Below are positions 16,928-25,426 of a stretch of 50,547 nucleotides of DNA, one piece after another. How positions within the stretch are numbered: position 1 is the first letter of the stretch; every line of letters begins with the position of its first letter. The translations under genes and the position numbers were made by a program. Source of the DNA: Cohnella zeiphila (GTDB lineage: Bacteria > Bacillota > Bacilli > Paenibacillales > Paenibacillaceae). Below the pieces are notes generated by a model. It saw nothing but the letters and a program-made list of their open reading frames with translations, searched no databases and was not told where the DNA came from. The stretch covers positions 1 through 50,547 of the forward strand of contig NZ_JACJVO010000023.1 in assembly GCF_014212055.1 (NCBI RefSeq). Direction: 5' to 3'.

Positions 16928-17041
16928 ACTATGCAGGAATCTTGCGAAATTGCACATAAAAACGGCAAATTGGCAGCACGGTCTCCCGACAGGAGCCGGT
17001 ACGGGAAGCCGGCCGTTCGGCGCAGACCGCCGCCTGATCGC

Positions 17042-18811
17042 TTACGCCCGTTTCTCCGCCGGACGCCGGAACGGAACCGTGATGCAGACGACCGTTCCGG
17101 CCCCCGGCGCGCTGCCTACCCGGAGTCCGAAAGGCTTGCCGTAGTAAAGCCGCAGGCGGTCGTGCACGTTGGACATGCCGATGCCGGAGAAGCGTTCGCG
17201 GCTGGCGCCGGAGGACGGCTCAGTGAGGACGGTCCGCCGCTTCTCTTGGGGCATGCCGACGCCGTCGTCGCGAACGAAGAAGCGCAGACGCTCGCGGCGC
17301 ACGGATGCACGGATGCGAATGACGCCGCCCGAGCCGGAGTCGGGAACGATGCCGTGAAAGATCGCGTTTTCGAGAATCGGCTGAAGGGTGAGCTTCAGGA
17401 TGGAGCCGTCCAGGACGGAAGGGTCGATGTCCTGAACCAGCTTGAATTTGTCCCCGTACCGGATGTTCTGGATCTGCATATACATGGACAGGCCTTCGAG
17501 CTCGTCGCGAACCGGCAGGAACGCCGACGTCTTGTCGAAGCTGAACGACAGCACCCCGACGAGCGAGCGGATCGTCTCCCGCACCTCCGTGACCCGGTGC
17601 TGTCGCGCAAGCGAGCCGATGCAGGCGAGCGTGTTGTACAGAAAGTGGGGGGCGATCTGGCTCTGGAGCACTTTGAGCTCCAGCTCCTTCTTGCGCGCTT
17701 CCATCTGCTTCGTCTCCTGAAGCAGGGCGCGGATCCGTTCCATCATGGCGTTGTAGCTCATCGCTAGCCGCCCGATCTCGTCCTGCCGGGTGACCTGAAT
17801 GGCGGGGATCACTTCGATGGCGCGTACCCGGTCCATCTTCGCGGACAGCAGGCGGATCGGCCGGGTGAAGTAGCGCGACATCGTGAACGCCATCGCGAAC
17901 AGAATGACGAGCCAGATCAGCGCGGCGGTCTTGTAATTGTCGAACAACCGGGAGACGTTCTGGTAGAAGTAGTGTTCCTTGATCAGCACGTTCAGGGTCC
18001 AGCCGAGCCGGTTCTGGCCGGACTTGATGACGACGAGCCGCCCGGCCGAGCTGTCCAGCTCGCTCGTCGTATGCGGCAGGCCGATCAGCCGGGCGACGAA
18101 ATCGTCTGGCAGCTCGTCGTGATAGCTGCGGGGCCGCTGCGGCAGAATCGAATTGTCGCGGTCGAACGCGACGATCCGGTCCTGATCGGACGAGATGACA
18201 TACGTCTCGTAAGCGTTGGAAGTCAGCTCGCTGATCTGCTGGTTCAGCTTGTCGAGATCCAGTTCCAGCACCGCTACGCCGAGCACCCGGCTGCCTTCGA
18301 GGATCGGACGGGACAGGGCGACCGTCCGGCCGGACAAGGGGGAGTCGTACGGCTGGCTGACGACGAGCGCGCCGAAGTTCTGCTGCGATCTTCGGTACAA
18401 GTCCGGCAGCTCGGGATTGCCCATAATCTCGTAGTTCACCTGCGAGTTGGAGAAAACGCGCCCGTCCGGGCGAATCAGATACAGCGTCTTGACGAACTGG
18501 CTGTTGGTGGCCGCAAGAGAGCGAAGGGAGTCGGAGATGTCCTGCTCGCTGCCGCTTGCGATCAGCTTCTTGTCGGCGGAGAGCAGAAGCAGCAGGTTCT
18601 TGCTGTTGTCCAGGTAGGAGTCCAGGAACTGGTTCGTGCGCGCGATCAGAAGATTGGAGTCGGCGACCATCTGGCGCTTGAACAGATCGGCGGCGCGGTG
18701 GTAATTGTTCCAAGCCAGAAAGCCGAAAAACACGGACGTCGCGACAAACAAAAACAGGAACTGCCTCGTCGCCAGGCTCCAGTTCCTGTACCAGTCGTAC
18801 AAACGCCTCAT
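17042..18811 (-). CDS. YesM-type sensor histidine kinase
   Basis: A 589-aa membrane kinase of the LytS/YesM group. Helix 1 is at about residues 18-34 and helix 2 at 294-313, enclosing a 260-residue extracellular dCache-like sensor. A HAMP segment (about 314-366) follows. The phospho-acceptor is His389 in QSQIAPHFLYNTL. The ATP-binding N-box has Asn482 (ILENAIFHG), G1 is DDGVGM at 515-520, and G2 is GIGMSN at 543-548. ATG at 18811 overlaps the regulator's stop (ATGA), so regulator and kinase are coupled. It probably senses the sugar taken up by the adjacent transporter. Confidence 0.93.
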   Translation of the reverse strand: MRRLYDWYRNWSLATRQFLFLFVATSVFFGFLAWNNYHRAADLFKRQMVADSNLLIARTNQFLDSYLDNSKNLLLLLSADKKLIASGSEQDISDSLRSLAATNSQFVKTLYLIRPDGRVFSNSQVNYEIMGNPELPDLYRRSQQNFGALVVSQPYDSPLSGRTVALSRPILEGSRVLGVAVLELDLDKLNQQISELTSNAYETYVISSDQDRIVAFDRDNSILPQRPRSYHDELPDDFVARLIGLPHTTSELDSSAGRLVVIKSGQNRLGWTLNVLIKEHYFYQNVSRLFDNYKTAALIWLVILFAMAFTMSRYFTRPIRLLSAKMDRVRAIEVIPAIQVTRQDEIGRLAMSYNAMMERIRALLQETKQMEARKKELELKVLQSQIAPHFLYNTLACIGSLARQHRVTEVRETIRSLVGVLSFSFDKTSAFLPVRDELEGLSMYMQIQNIRYGDKFKLVQDIDPSVLDGSILKLTLQPILENAIFHGIVPDSGSGGVIRIRASVRRERLRFFVRDDGVGMPQEKRRTVLTEPSSGASRERFSGIGMSNVHDRLRLYYGKPFGLRVGSAPGAGTVVCITVPFRRPAEKRA

Positions 18812-20409
18812 GGCTGTTCCTCCGTTTCGCGGGCAGGCTGCGCTTTCTTGAATTCCGAAGGCGCCGCCCCCGTCCGCTCGCGGAACAGGACGGCGAAGTA
18901 GCGGTAGCTCGGAATGCCGACCTCCTCGGCGACTTCGTACACCCGGAGCGAGGTGGTCTTCAGAAGGCGGATCGCCCGCTCGATTCGCTTGTCGGTGACG
19001 AAGTCGTTGAACGAGAAGCCGGTCTCCTCGCGAAAAAGCCGGCTGAGATAATGCGGGCTCAGTCCAACCTGAGCCGAGACGGCGGCCAGCGTGAGCGGGG
19101 CCGCGAGGTTGGCGGCGATGTACGCTTTGGCGTCGGCGATCTCTCTCCGGCAGGCACGGTCTCCGCGCGCCGACTCGACGGCGTGGATGAGCGCCGCGAC
19201 CAGCTCGCCGAGCGAAGACGCTTCGGCGACCGCGGCCGCCAGCGGCCAATCGGGCGGCTGCGGCCCGTTGTTCCGCAGCCAGCCGCGCAGCCGCTCGGCC
19301 GCCAGCGCCCGCAATTGCTCCGGCGGCAGGCGCCTTCGGCGCGCCCAAGCGGCGAACTCTTGGCGGAGGAGCGGCAGCAGCCGCTCCGGGCCGAGCTCCC
19401 ACGGCTCTTCCCATCGCGCCGCGGGGAGAAGGTTCTCCGCAGCGGCCGCGCGCGGCTCGGCTGCGACCGGCTCGGAGGGAGCGGGGAAGAGGCGGCCCGC
19501 CCCGTCGTAGAAGCTGTCCAACGGCTTCCCGAACAGCAGCTTGCGGCAAACCTCCGCGAATTTCGCACCTCCCCGAACGGTCTCCCCGATCGAAGCGAAC
19601 AGCCGGATGGAGCCGCTGAGGAACGGAAGCCTGCGGTCGAGTTCGCCGTCCAGCGAATCCAGCAGTTTCTCCGCCTCGGATCGAAGCGCTTTCATATCCG
19701 TGAAATCGCGTTGGAACAGCAGCAGATACACCTCGTCGCCCGCCGGCTGCCAGAAAAAACCGAAGCGAGGCTCCGCCTGCTCGAGCGCCTCCTCCAGCTC
19801 ATGCCGGACGAACGAACGGGTCCCGGGCCGCGTCTCGGCGAACAGGGCGAGCGGAGCCGCAGGGAGGCTCGCGCCGCAGAGCTTCAGCAGCTCTTGCTCC
19901 GCGTCCCCGGCCGGCCGATCGCCCGCTTTCGCTTCCGGCTCATCGCCGCGAAGCAGCTGCCGGAGCCGCTTGGACGCTTCCCAGCGCAGCTTGCTTCGCT
20001 CGCTAAGCCGAAGCAGACCGTTTTGGCGGACGGCTTCCGCCGCGCGGGCCAGCGCCTCGCCGAGCTCGCGTTCCTCCATCGTCACCTTCACCAAATATTG
20101 GATGGCGCCAAGCCGGACCGCTTCCTGCGCGTAGGCAAATTCGGTATGGCACGTGAGCAAGATGACTTGCGTTCGCGGCATCTCTTCTTTCAGCCGCCGG
20201 AACAGCTCGATGCCGCCCATGACCGGCATCGTGATGTCGGTAATGACGATGTCCGGCTGCAGGGAGCGGCAGAGCCGCATCGCCTCCTCGCCGTTCTCCG
20301 CTTCGCCGACCCATTCCGTCCGGTGCGCTTCCCAGGGAAAAAGGCGAAGCTCTTCCCGCAGAGGCAGTTCGTCATCCACGACGAGCACTTTCAACGCTTC
20401 CCGATCCAT
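18808..20409 (-). CDS. YesN-type response regulator (receiver + AraC HTH)
   Basis: A 533-aa DNA-binding response regulator. The receiver has the acidic pair Asp12-Asp13, phospho-acceptor Asp58 (DIVITDITMP), Thr86 and Lys108. A long middle region of about 280 residues is rich in Arg, Ala and Leu. The C-terminal 100 residues hold the AraC double HTH (LTLAAVSAQVGLSPHYLSRL and VYEVAEEVGIPSYRYFAVLF). ATG at 20409 has GGGAGGTG upstream; the frame stays open further upstream but lacks a ribosome site. It should activate the LplB operon after phosphorylation by the adjacent kinase. Confidence 0.92.
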   Translation of the reverse strand: MDREALKVLVVDDELPLREELRLFPWEAHRTEWVGEAENGEEAMRLCRSLQPDIVITDITMPVMGGIELFRRLKEEMPRTQVILLTCHTEFAYAQEAVRLGAIQYLVKVTMEERELGEALARAAEAVRQNGLLRLSERSKLRWEASKRLRQLLRGDEPEAKAGDRPAGDAEQELLKLCGASLPAAPLALFAETRPGTRSFVRHELEEALEQAEPRFGFFWQPAGDEVYLLLFQRDFTDMKALRSEAEKLLDSLDGELDRRLPFLSGSIRLFASIGETVRGGAKFAEVCRKLLFGKPLDSFYDGAGRLFPAPSEPVAAEPRAAAAENLLPAARWEEPWELGPERLLPLLRQEFAAWARRRRLPPEQLRALAAERLRGWLRNNGPQPPDWPLAAAVAEASSLGELVAALIHAVESARGDRACRREIADAKAYIAANLAAPLTLAAVSAQVGLSPHYLSRLFREETGFSFNDFVTDKRIERAIRLLKTTSLRVYEVAEEVGIPSYRYFAVLFRERTGAAPSEFKKAQPARETEEQP

Positions 20410-20446
20410 CGCCCGCACCTCCCGAACAGGAGTAAGAGTCGGATTT

Positions 20447-20475
20447 TTTATAACACGATTCAGCGAGTTCCACAA
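20447..20475 (-). promoter_or_regulatory. Promoter of regulator-kinase genes
   Basis: On the minus strand TTGTGG (20470-20475), a 17-base spacer and TATAAA (20447-20452), 38 bases before the ATG. Confidence 0.6.
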
Positions 20476-20564
20476 CCCCCGAATCTTTCGATTCGGCAAA
20501 CCGAACGGCATCGTCCGGAAAAACGCGGTTGACGGATGCATGCGCGGCTGCTATCTTTTGAAAA

Positions 20565-21036
20565 TTGCCGGTAACGGTGCTGAGCGGGTATCCGGGAGCG
20601 GGATAAACGACGGTGCTGAACCACGTTCATCCTAACCGGAACGGACTGAAGGCGGCGGTGATCGTCAACGACCTGAGCGAAGTGAATATCGACGCGGAGC
20701 TCGTCCGCGAAGGGGGCGGCTTGTCCCGCACGAACGAAACGCTGGTCGAGATGTCGAACGGCTGCATCCGCTGCACGCTGCGCGAGGATTTGCTGCGGGA
20801 AGTGGAGCGGCTGGCGCGGGAAGACCGGTTCGACTATATTCTGATCGAATCGACTGGAGTCGGCGAGCCGGTTCCCGTCGCCCAGACGTTCAGCTACGTC
20901 GACGAGGAGCTCGGCCGGGCTGGAGAGCGAACTGGACGCCTGCCTGTTGACCGATGCGGAGATGGCGTCCGACTGGAGCCGGTTCGAAGATCCGTTCCCG
21001 AAGGTCGGGGGAGAAATCGCCGAATCCGCCTTTTGA
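20565..21036 (+). pseudogene. CobW/YciC-family GTPase remnant (nonsense + internal deletion)
   Basis: Decayed gene of the CobW-like metal-chaperone GTPase family, normally about 400 aa. The reading begins LPVTVLSGYPGAG, then a TAA at 20604-20606 occupies the position of the Walker A lysine (expected GAGKTT; one base change AAA to TAA), then TTVLNH continues in frame. The central part is well conserved (VIVNDLSEVNIDAELV, VEMSNGCIRC, DYILIESTGVGEPVPVAQTF), though the second Cys of the usual C-x-x-C is shifted to CIRC. After EELG at about 20915 the homology jumps to the extreme C-terminus in another frame (ELDACLLTDAEMASDW, then stop at 21034). About 250 residues are missing. The TTG at 20565 as original start is a guess. 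Confidence 0.8.
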
Positions 21037-21159
21037 TAGGAATTGAACGCGTAATTATTACGTTTAGAGAAGGGGTTTTTCTATGCCATTCCAATTGTTG
21101 AAAAGTTCCCGTAACCGGAATCTTGACGGTCCGTACGGCTTCGGATAGACTTTGGCAAG

Positions 21160-21412
21160 AAACGTAACGTTGCGGGATTTATTGCGTTTTGAGACTAAAT
21201 CGGTTCGAGAAACCGCGTAACGACGGGATTTAATGCGTTTTGAGACTAACTCTGCTTGAAAAGCCGCGTAATGACGGGATTTATTGCGTTTTGAGACTAA
21301 TTCTGCTTGAAAAGCCGCGTAGCGACGGGATTTATTGCGTTTTGAGACTAATTCTGCTTGAAGAGCCGTGTAACGGCAGAAAATCGCATTCTCGGACTAA
21401 CTCTGCTGGCGC
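21160..21412. repeat. 51-bp tandem repeat, about five copies
   Basis: The marker GCGTTTTGAGACTAA begins at 21184, 21235, 21286 and 21337, an exact 51-base period. A degenerate fifth unit (GCATTCTCGGACTAA) ends near 21412. Each unit also contains a CGGGATTTATT-type segment and CTGCTTGAAAAGC. Because 51 is divisible by three, one frame stays open and would read a 17-residue repeat, but no ribosome site supports translation. The array fills the stretch between the CobW remnant and the LysR gene. The rest of 21037-21475 shows no gene. Confidence 0.85.
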
Positions 21413-21475
21413 ATCGGAACTTTTCGAAAAATTCGTCGTCTATTTTGGTCAATAGGGAAAAGAGGGGGCGGCGCC

Positions 21476-22393
21476 GTGACGCTGCAGCAGCTCAAATATG
21501 TGATCGAAGTCGCCAACCGGGGCTCCATGAACGAGGCCGCCAAGCGGTTGTTCATCTCCCAGCCGAGCCTCTCCAACGCGATCCGGGAGCTCGAGGAGGA
21601 GCTGAGGATCACGATCTTCGAGCGGACGAACAAAGGAATCGCGCTCTCCAAGGCTGGTGCCGAATTTCTCGGGTACGCCCGGCAGGTAATCGAGCAGGCC
21701 GAGCTGCTGGAGAATCGGTACTTGAACGCCAAGCCTTCGCCGCAGCATTTTTCGGTATCGACCCAGCATTATGCCTTCGCGGTGAACGCGTTCGTGAAGC
21801 TCGTCCGCGAGCACGGCCAAGAGGAGTACGAGCTGGCGCTCCGGGAGACGAAGACGCACGAGATCATTCAGGACGTCCGGAGCCAGCGCAGCGAGATCGG
21901 CATTCTGTACGTCAATGAATTCAACGCCAAAGTGATCAATCGGCTGCTGAAGGACGCGAACCTGGCGTTTACGAGCTTGTTCACGGCCAAAGCGCACATC
22001 TTCGTCAGCGTCCATAATCCGCTCGCGAAGCAAGCCGTCGCGACGCTCGATCAGCTCCAGGAGTTTCCGTACTTGTATTTCGAGCAGGGAGAGTACAACT
22101 CGTTCCATTTCGCCGAAGAGATTCTGAGCACGCTGTCCCATCAGAAAAGCATTCGGGTGAACGACCGCGCGACTTTGTTCAATCTCTTGATCGGGTTGAA
22201 CGGGTATACGATCTCCACCGGGGTGCTGAGCGCGGACTTGAACGGCAACGAGATCGTTCCGGTGCCGCTCGCCAGCGACGAGACGATCCATGTCGGCTGG
22301 ATCTGCCATCGGAACGCGGCGCTTTCCAAGCTCGGCGTCGCTTATGTCGAAGCGCTTCAGGAAGCGGTCGCCGTTCCCGGGTCTTCGGTATAG
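21476..22393 (+). CDS. LysR-family regulator, likely of metE
   Basis: A 305-aa LysR-type regulator. The winged HTH covers residues 1-60 (LQQLKYVIEVANRGSMNEAAKRL, ISQPSLSNAIRELEEEL), followed by a substrate-binding effector domain. The start is GTG at 21476 after an AGAGGGGG stretch. It is followed in the same direction by metE, with an 18-bp perfect palindrome between them, so it likely controls methionine synthesis. LysR regulators of methionine and cysteine genes (MetR, MtaR, CysL/YwfK) are well known; which subgroup this belongs to cannot be settled by eye. Confidence 0.88.
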   Translation: MTLQQLKYVIEVANRGSMNEAAKRLFISQPSLSNAIRELEEELRITIFERTNKGIALSKAGAEFLGYARQVIEQAELLENRYLNAKPSPQHFSVSTQHYAFAVNAFVKLVREHGQEEYELALRETKTHEIIQDVRSQRSEIGILYVNEFNAKVINRLLKDANLAFTSLFTAKAHIFVSVHNPLAKQAVATLDQLQEFPYLYFEQGEYNSFHFAEEILSTLSHQKSIRVNDRATLFNLLIGLNGYTISTGVLSADLNGNEIVPVPLASDETIHVGWICHRNAALSKLGVAYVEALQEAVAVPGSSV

Positions 22394-22399
22394 CTATTG

Positions 22400-22417
22400 G
22401 CTATAGCCGGCTATAGC
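22400..22417. promoter_or_regulatory. Palindromic LysR-type operator upstream of metE
   Basis: GCTATAGCCGGCTATAGC is a perfect 18-bp palindrome immediately after the LysR stop. Its TATAG/CTATA half-sites resemble the streptococcal MetR/MtaR box. Related GCTATA and TGCTAT pieces recur at about 22431-22453. It lies about 130 bases before the metE start. No T run follows, so it is not a terminator. Confidence 0.65.
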
Positions 22418-22547
22418 AATTCGGATTTACGCTATAACGAGCGCGATATGCTATCTTTCTGGTATCGATCCAAGCGAACCGTTCCGCGGGTTTTCTAGTC
22501 AACGGGCACGCTTGGTCTCGCGATCAGAAGGAAGAGGAGACTGCGCT

Positions 22548-24836
22548 ATGAAAAGCGGAAATCTGGGCTATCCCCGAATTGGGCGGAACCGGGAATGGAA
22601 GAAGGCGCTGGAGGCTTGCTGGGCCGGCAAACTGAACGAAGAGGCGCTCCATGCGGAGCTGAAAGCCATTCGGCTGGGCCATTTGAAAAAACAGCGGGAG
22701 TTGGGGATCGACATCATTCCGGTGGGCGATTTCACGTACTATGACCATATTCTCGACCTGTCCGCCATGTTCGGCATCATTCCGGCACGGTTCGGCTATA
22801 AGGGCGGAGCCGTGGATCTCGCCACCTATTTCGCCGTGGCGCGCGGGAACCGGGAAGCGGCGGCCAGCGAGATGACGAAGTGGTTCAACACGAACTACCA
22901 TTACATCGTGCCGGAACTGACCGGCGCGCGCCCGGTCCTGACCGGCAACCGTCTTCTTGACGCGTACCGCGAAGCGAAAGCTGAACTGGGCATCGAAGGC
23001 CGGCCGGTCCTCGTCGGACCTTACACGTACTTGAAGCTGGCGAAAGGCTACGGCCCGGAAGAGCTTGCCGGTTGGATCGACCGCCTGCTTCCGCTGTATG
23101 GGCAAGTGCTGTGCGAGCTGGAAGCCGAAGGCGCGGAATGGGTGCAGATGGACGAGCCGATGCTGGCCGCAACGTCGGATAAAGGCGAGCTGGCCCAAGT
23201 CGTCCGCATTTATGAGACGCTGGCGAAGGAGACTCCGAAGCTCAAGCTGATGCTTCAGACGTATTTCGAGTCGGTCGACGCCTATGAGACGGTCGCCTCG
23301 CTTCCGGTTCACGGCATCGGACTCGATTTCGTTCACGACGGTGGCCGGAATCTGACGGCGGTACGCACACATGGTTTTCCGGCGGACAAAACGCTCGGCG
23401 CCGGCTTGATCGACGGGCGCGCCATCTGGCGGGCCGACCTGAAGATGAAGCTGGACACGCTCGCCGAGCTCGGCGAATTCGTGGCCGCGGACCGCCTTGT
23501 GGTGCAGCCGTCTTGCAGCTTGCTGCACGTGCCGGCAAGCGTCGCGGAGGAAACGGCGCTGAAGCCGGAACTGCGCGGAGCGCTTGCCTTCGCCGACGAG
23601 AAGCTGGCGGAGCTGGCGCTGCTGGCGAAAGCCGGCCGCTTGGGCGAATCGGCCGTCGCCGCCGAGCTGGACGGCGCGGCTCGCAGCCGAAGGGCCTTGG
23701 CGCAATCTCCGTCCCGCAACCGCGCCCAAGTGCAGGCGCAGATCGCGAGTCTGTCTTCGCAGCCCGACCGCCGCGCGGACCTTTTCGAAGCGCGCAAGGA
23801 AAAGCAGCGCGAGCGTTGGAACCTGCCGCTTCTGCCGACGACGACGATCGGAAGCTTCCCGCAGACGCCGGAAGTGCGCAGCGCCCGGCAGAAGTGGCGC
23901 AAGGGCGAATGGAGCAACGAGCGGTACGATGCGTTCGTCCGCGAGCAAATCCGCCGCTGGATCGGCATCCAGACCGAGCTCGGACTCGACGTGCTCGTTC
24001 ACGGCGAATTCGAGCGGAACGATATGGTCGAGTTTTTCGGGGAGAAGCTGGAGGGCTTTGCCTTCACGGCGAACGGGTGGGTTCAATCGTACGGCTCGCG
24101 CTGCGTGAAGCCGCCGATCATCTACGGAGACGTCGAGCTTCCGGCGCCGATGACAGTCGCGGAGACGGTCTACGCCCAGTCTCTGACGGAGAAGCCGGTG
24201 AAGGGAATGCTGACGGGACCGATCACGATCCTGAACTGGTCGTTCGTGCGCGACGACAAGTCCCGCGAAGAGGTTGCCTATCAGATCGCCTTGGCGCTGA
24301 GGAGCGAAGTCGAAGCGCTGGAGGCGGCGGGCATCGGCATGATCCAGGTCGACGAACCGGCGCTGCGCGAAGGGCTGCCGCTCAAGCGCGAGCAGTGGCA
24401 GGCATACTTGGATTGGGCGGTGCGCGCGTTCCGCATCTCTACCGCCACGGTCCAAAGCGAGACGCAAATCCATACGCACATGTGCTATAGCGAATTCCAC
24501 GACATCATCGACTCGATCAGCGCGTTGGACGCCGACGTCATCTCGATCGAAACGTCCCGAAGCCACGGAGAGCTCGTATCCAGCTTCGAAGCGTACACGT
24601 ACGACAAAGGCATCGGCCTCGGCGTCTACGATATTCACAGTCCGCGCGTTCCGAACGCAGAGGAGATGGGCGCGATGATCGACCGCGCTCTGCGCGTGCT
24701 CGATCCCGCCCAGTTCTGGATCAATCCGGACTGCGGCCTCAAGACCCGGAAGGACGAAGAGACCATCGACTCTCTCCGCAACATGGTGCAGGCGACGGAA
24801 CGGGCCCGCGAAAAGTACGCGGCCGGATTGCGCTGA
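22548..24836 (+). CDS. metE: Cobalamin-independent methionine synthase
   Basis: A 762-aa enzyme that transfers a methyl group from 5-methyltetrahydropteroyltriglutamate to homocysteine. Two homologous barrels are present. The N-terminal domain opens with LGYPRIGRNREWKKALE. The catalytic C-terminal barrel carries the zinc ligands His644, Cys646, Glu668 and Cys729, each offset by +3 from E. coli His641, Cys643, Glu665 and Cys726. The linker segment TTTIGSFPQTPEVR at about 430 is standard. ATG at 22548 follows GAGGAGA; an upstream in-frame GTG lacks a site. There is no S-box or T-box leader in the 154-base gap, so control by the LysR protein is more likely. Confidence 0.97.
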   Translation: MKSGNLGYPRIGRNREWKKALEACWAGKLNEEALHAELKAIRLGHLKKQRELGIDIIPVGDFTYYDHILDLSAMFGIIPARFGYKGGAVDLATYFAVARGNREAAASEMTKWFNTNYHYIVPELTGARPVLTGNRLLDAYREAKAELGIEGRPVLVGPYTYLKLAKGYGPEELAGWIDRLLPLYGQVLCELEAEGAEWVQMDEPMLAATSDKGELAQVVRIYETLAKETPKLKLMLQTYFESVDAYETVASLPVHGIGLDFVHDGGRNLTAVRTHGFPADKTLGAGLIDGRAIWRADLKMKLDTLAELGEFVAADRLVVQPSCSLLHVPASVAEETALKPELRGALAFADEKLAELALLAKAGRLGESAVAAELDGAARSRRALAQSPSRNRAQVQAQIASLSSQPDRRADLFEARKEKQRERWNLPLLPTTTIGSFPQTPEVRSARQKWRKGEWSNERYDAFVREQIRRWIGIQTELGLDVLVHGEFERNDMVEFFGEKLEGFAFTANGWVQSYGSRCVKPPIIYGDVELPAPMTVAETVYAQSLTEKPVKGMLTGPITILNWSFVRDDKSREEVAYQIALALRSEVEALEAAGIGMIQVDEPALREGLPLKREQWQAYLDWAVRAFRISTATVQSETQIHTHMCYSEFHDIIDSISALDADVISIETSRSHGELVSSFEAYTYDKGIGLGVYDIHSPRVPNAEEMGAMIDRALRVLDPAQFWINPDCGLKTRKDEETIDSLRNMVQATERAREKYAAGLR

Positions 24837-24974
24837 CGGCTTCGGATTTCCGCGGATAGACCGGGCTGTTCCGAAACCCGCCGCGGCGAACTTTTCCCAC
24901 TTTGGAGTGACGGATAGGCGTTCGTCTTCATATCTTGTGTTGAGTGGAAATTCTGAATGACGAGGTACCTGCCG

Positions 24975-25193
24975 ATGCCTTCAATCGTCGGAGCCGTGAA
25001 AGTGAACAGTATCAGTCAAGGATCGAACTTTCAAATAGGAGATACGGCATTTATCGTTCTGAACAGCGCCACCAAGAACTACGCGGGGGCAGCCTCGTTC
25101 TCTCCGGGCGACGCTTTCGACGAGAGCCAGTCGAATAACCCGCTCAGCCAGACGAATGTAAACGACCCGGACGTCAACGACACTATCGCTTAG
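24975..25193 (+). CDS. GerPA/GerPF-family spore germination protein
   Basis: A 72-aa spore protein of the GerPA/GerPF family, required for germinants to cross the coat. The opening MPSIVGAVKVNSISQGSNFQ, the middle AGAASFSPGDAF and the ending DPDVNDT match the family. ATG at 24975 has GAGGT at 24962-24966; ATG at 24957 would add six residues but lacks a site. It is isolated from any gerP operon and is followed by a strong terminator. It should be expressed late in sporulation, but I did not identify a sigma-K promoter with confidence. Confidence 0.85.
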   Translation: MPSIVGAVKVNSISQGSNFQIGDTAFIVLNSATKNYAGAASFSPGDAFDESQSNNPLSQTNVNDPDVNDTIA

Positions 25194-25249
25194 TCCCCCG
25201 AAGCGGCGGAACCGGAAAGAACGATACCGGACGGTCGTCTCTTGCCGCA

Positions 25250-25291
25250 AACAACCTTCGTGTACGGAAACGTGCGCGAAGGTTGTTTTTT
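25250..25291 (+). terminator. Strong terminator after germination gene
   Basis: AACAACCTTCG (25250-25260) pairs perfectly with CGAAGGTTGTT (25277-25287), followed by T to 25291. Confidence 0.9.
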
Positions 25292-25348
25292 GTTGCGATG
25301 GCGACGATTCGGGCATCATCGTCCATGGCGAATGAGCACGATTCTCTA

Positions 25349-25377
25349 TTTTCAGGAGATGAGAGTTTCGGTATACT
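25349..25377 (+). promoter_or_regulatory. Promoter of first iron lipoprotein gene
   Basis: TTTTCA (25349-25354), a 17-base spacer, TATACT (25372-25377). A Fur box begins 7 bases downstream. Confidence 0.65.
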
Positions 25378-25383
25378 TTCAAT

Positions 25384-25404
25384 TGATATTGAGAATCGTT
25401 ATCA
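25384..25404. promoter_or_regulatory. Fur box
   Basis: A 21-base near-palindrome running from TGATATTGAG to AATCGTTATCA, matching the 7-1-7 Fur consensus TGATAAT-N-ATTATCA closely. It covers the predicted transcription start, so iron repression is expected. Confidence 0.85.
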
Positions 25405-25426
25405 AACAAGGGGGAGTAGGAAAGAA

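Noticed and set aside
17042..19549. Sensor kinase read as an 835-aa protein
   Set aside because: The first 246 codons overlap the response-regulator gene out of frame. The ATG at 18811, coupled to the regulator stop, is the sensible start.
21160..21412. CRISPR array
   Set aside because: The repeats are contiguous 51-base tandem units without unique spacers, and no cas genes are present.
21240..21455. 71-aa protein made of 17-residue repeats
   Set aside because: It comes only from the 51-bp tandem repeats keeping a frame open; there is no ribosome binding site.
22394..22547. S-box or T-box riboswitch before metE
   Set aside because: The gap is only 154 bases and lacks the T-box GGTGGNACCGCG core, and I see no SAM-aptamer helices.
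22524..24638. 704-codon open frame antisense to metE
   Set aside because: It is a shadow of the high-GC metE codons, has no ribosome site, and reads as arginine- and histidine-rich sequence with no domain.
24837..24930. Terminator after metE
   Set aside because: CCGCGG occurs twice and a short TTTT follows, but the arms are short and the loop is long, so the call would be weak.
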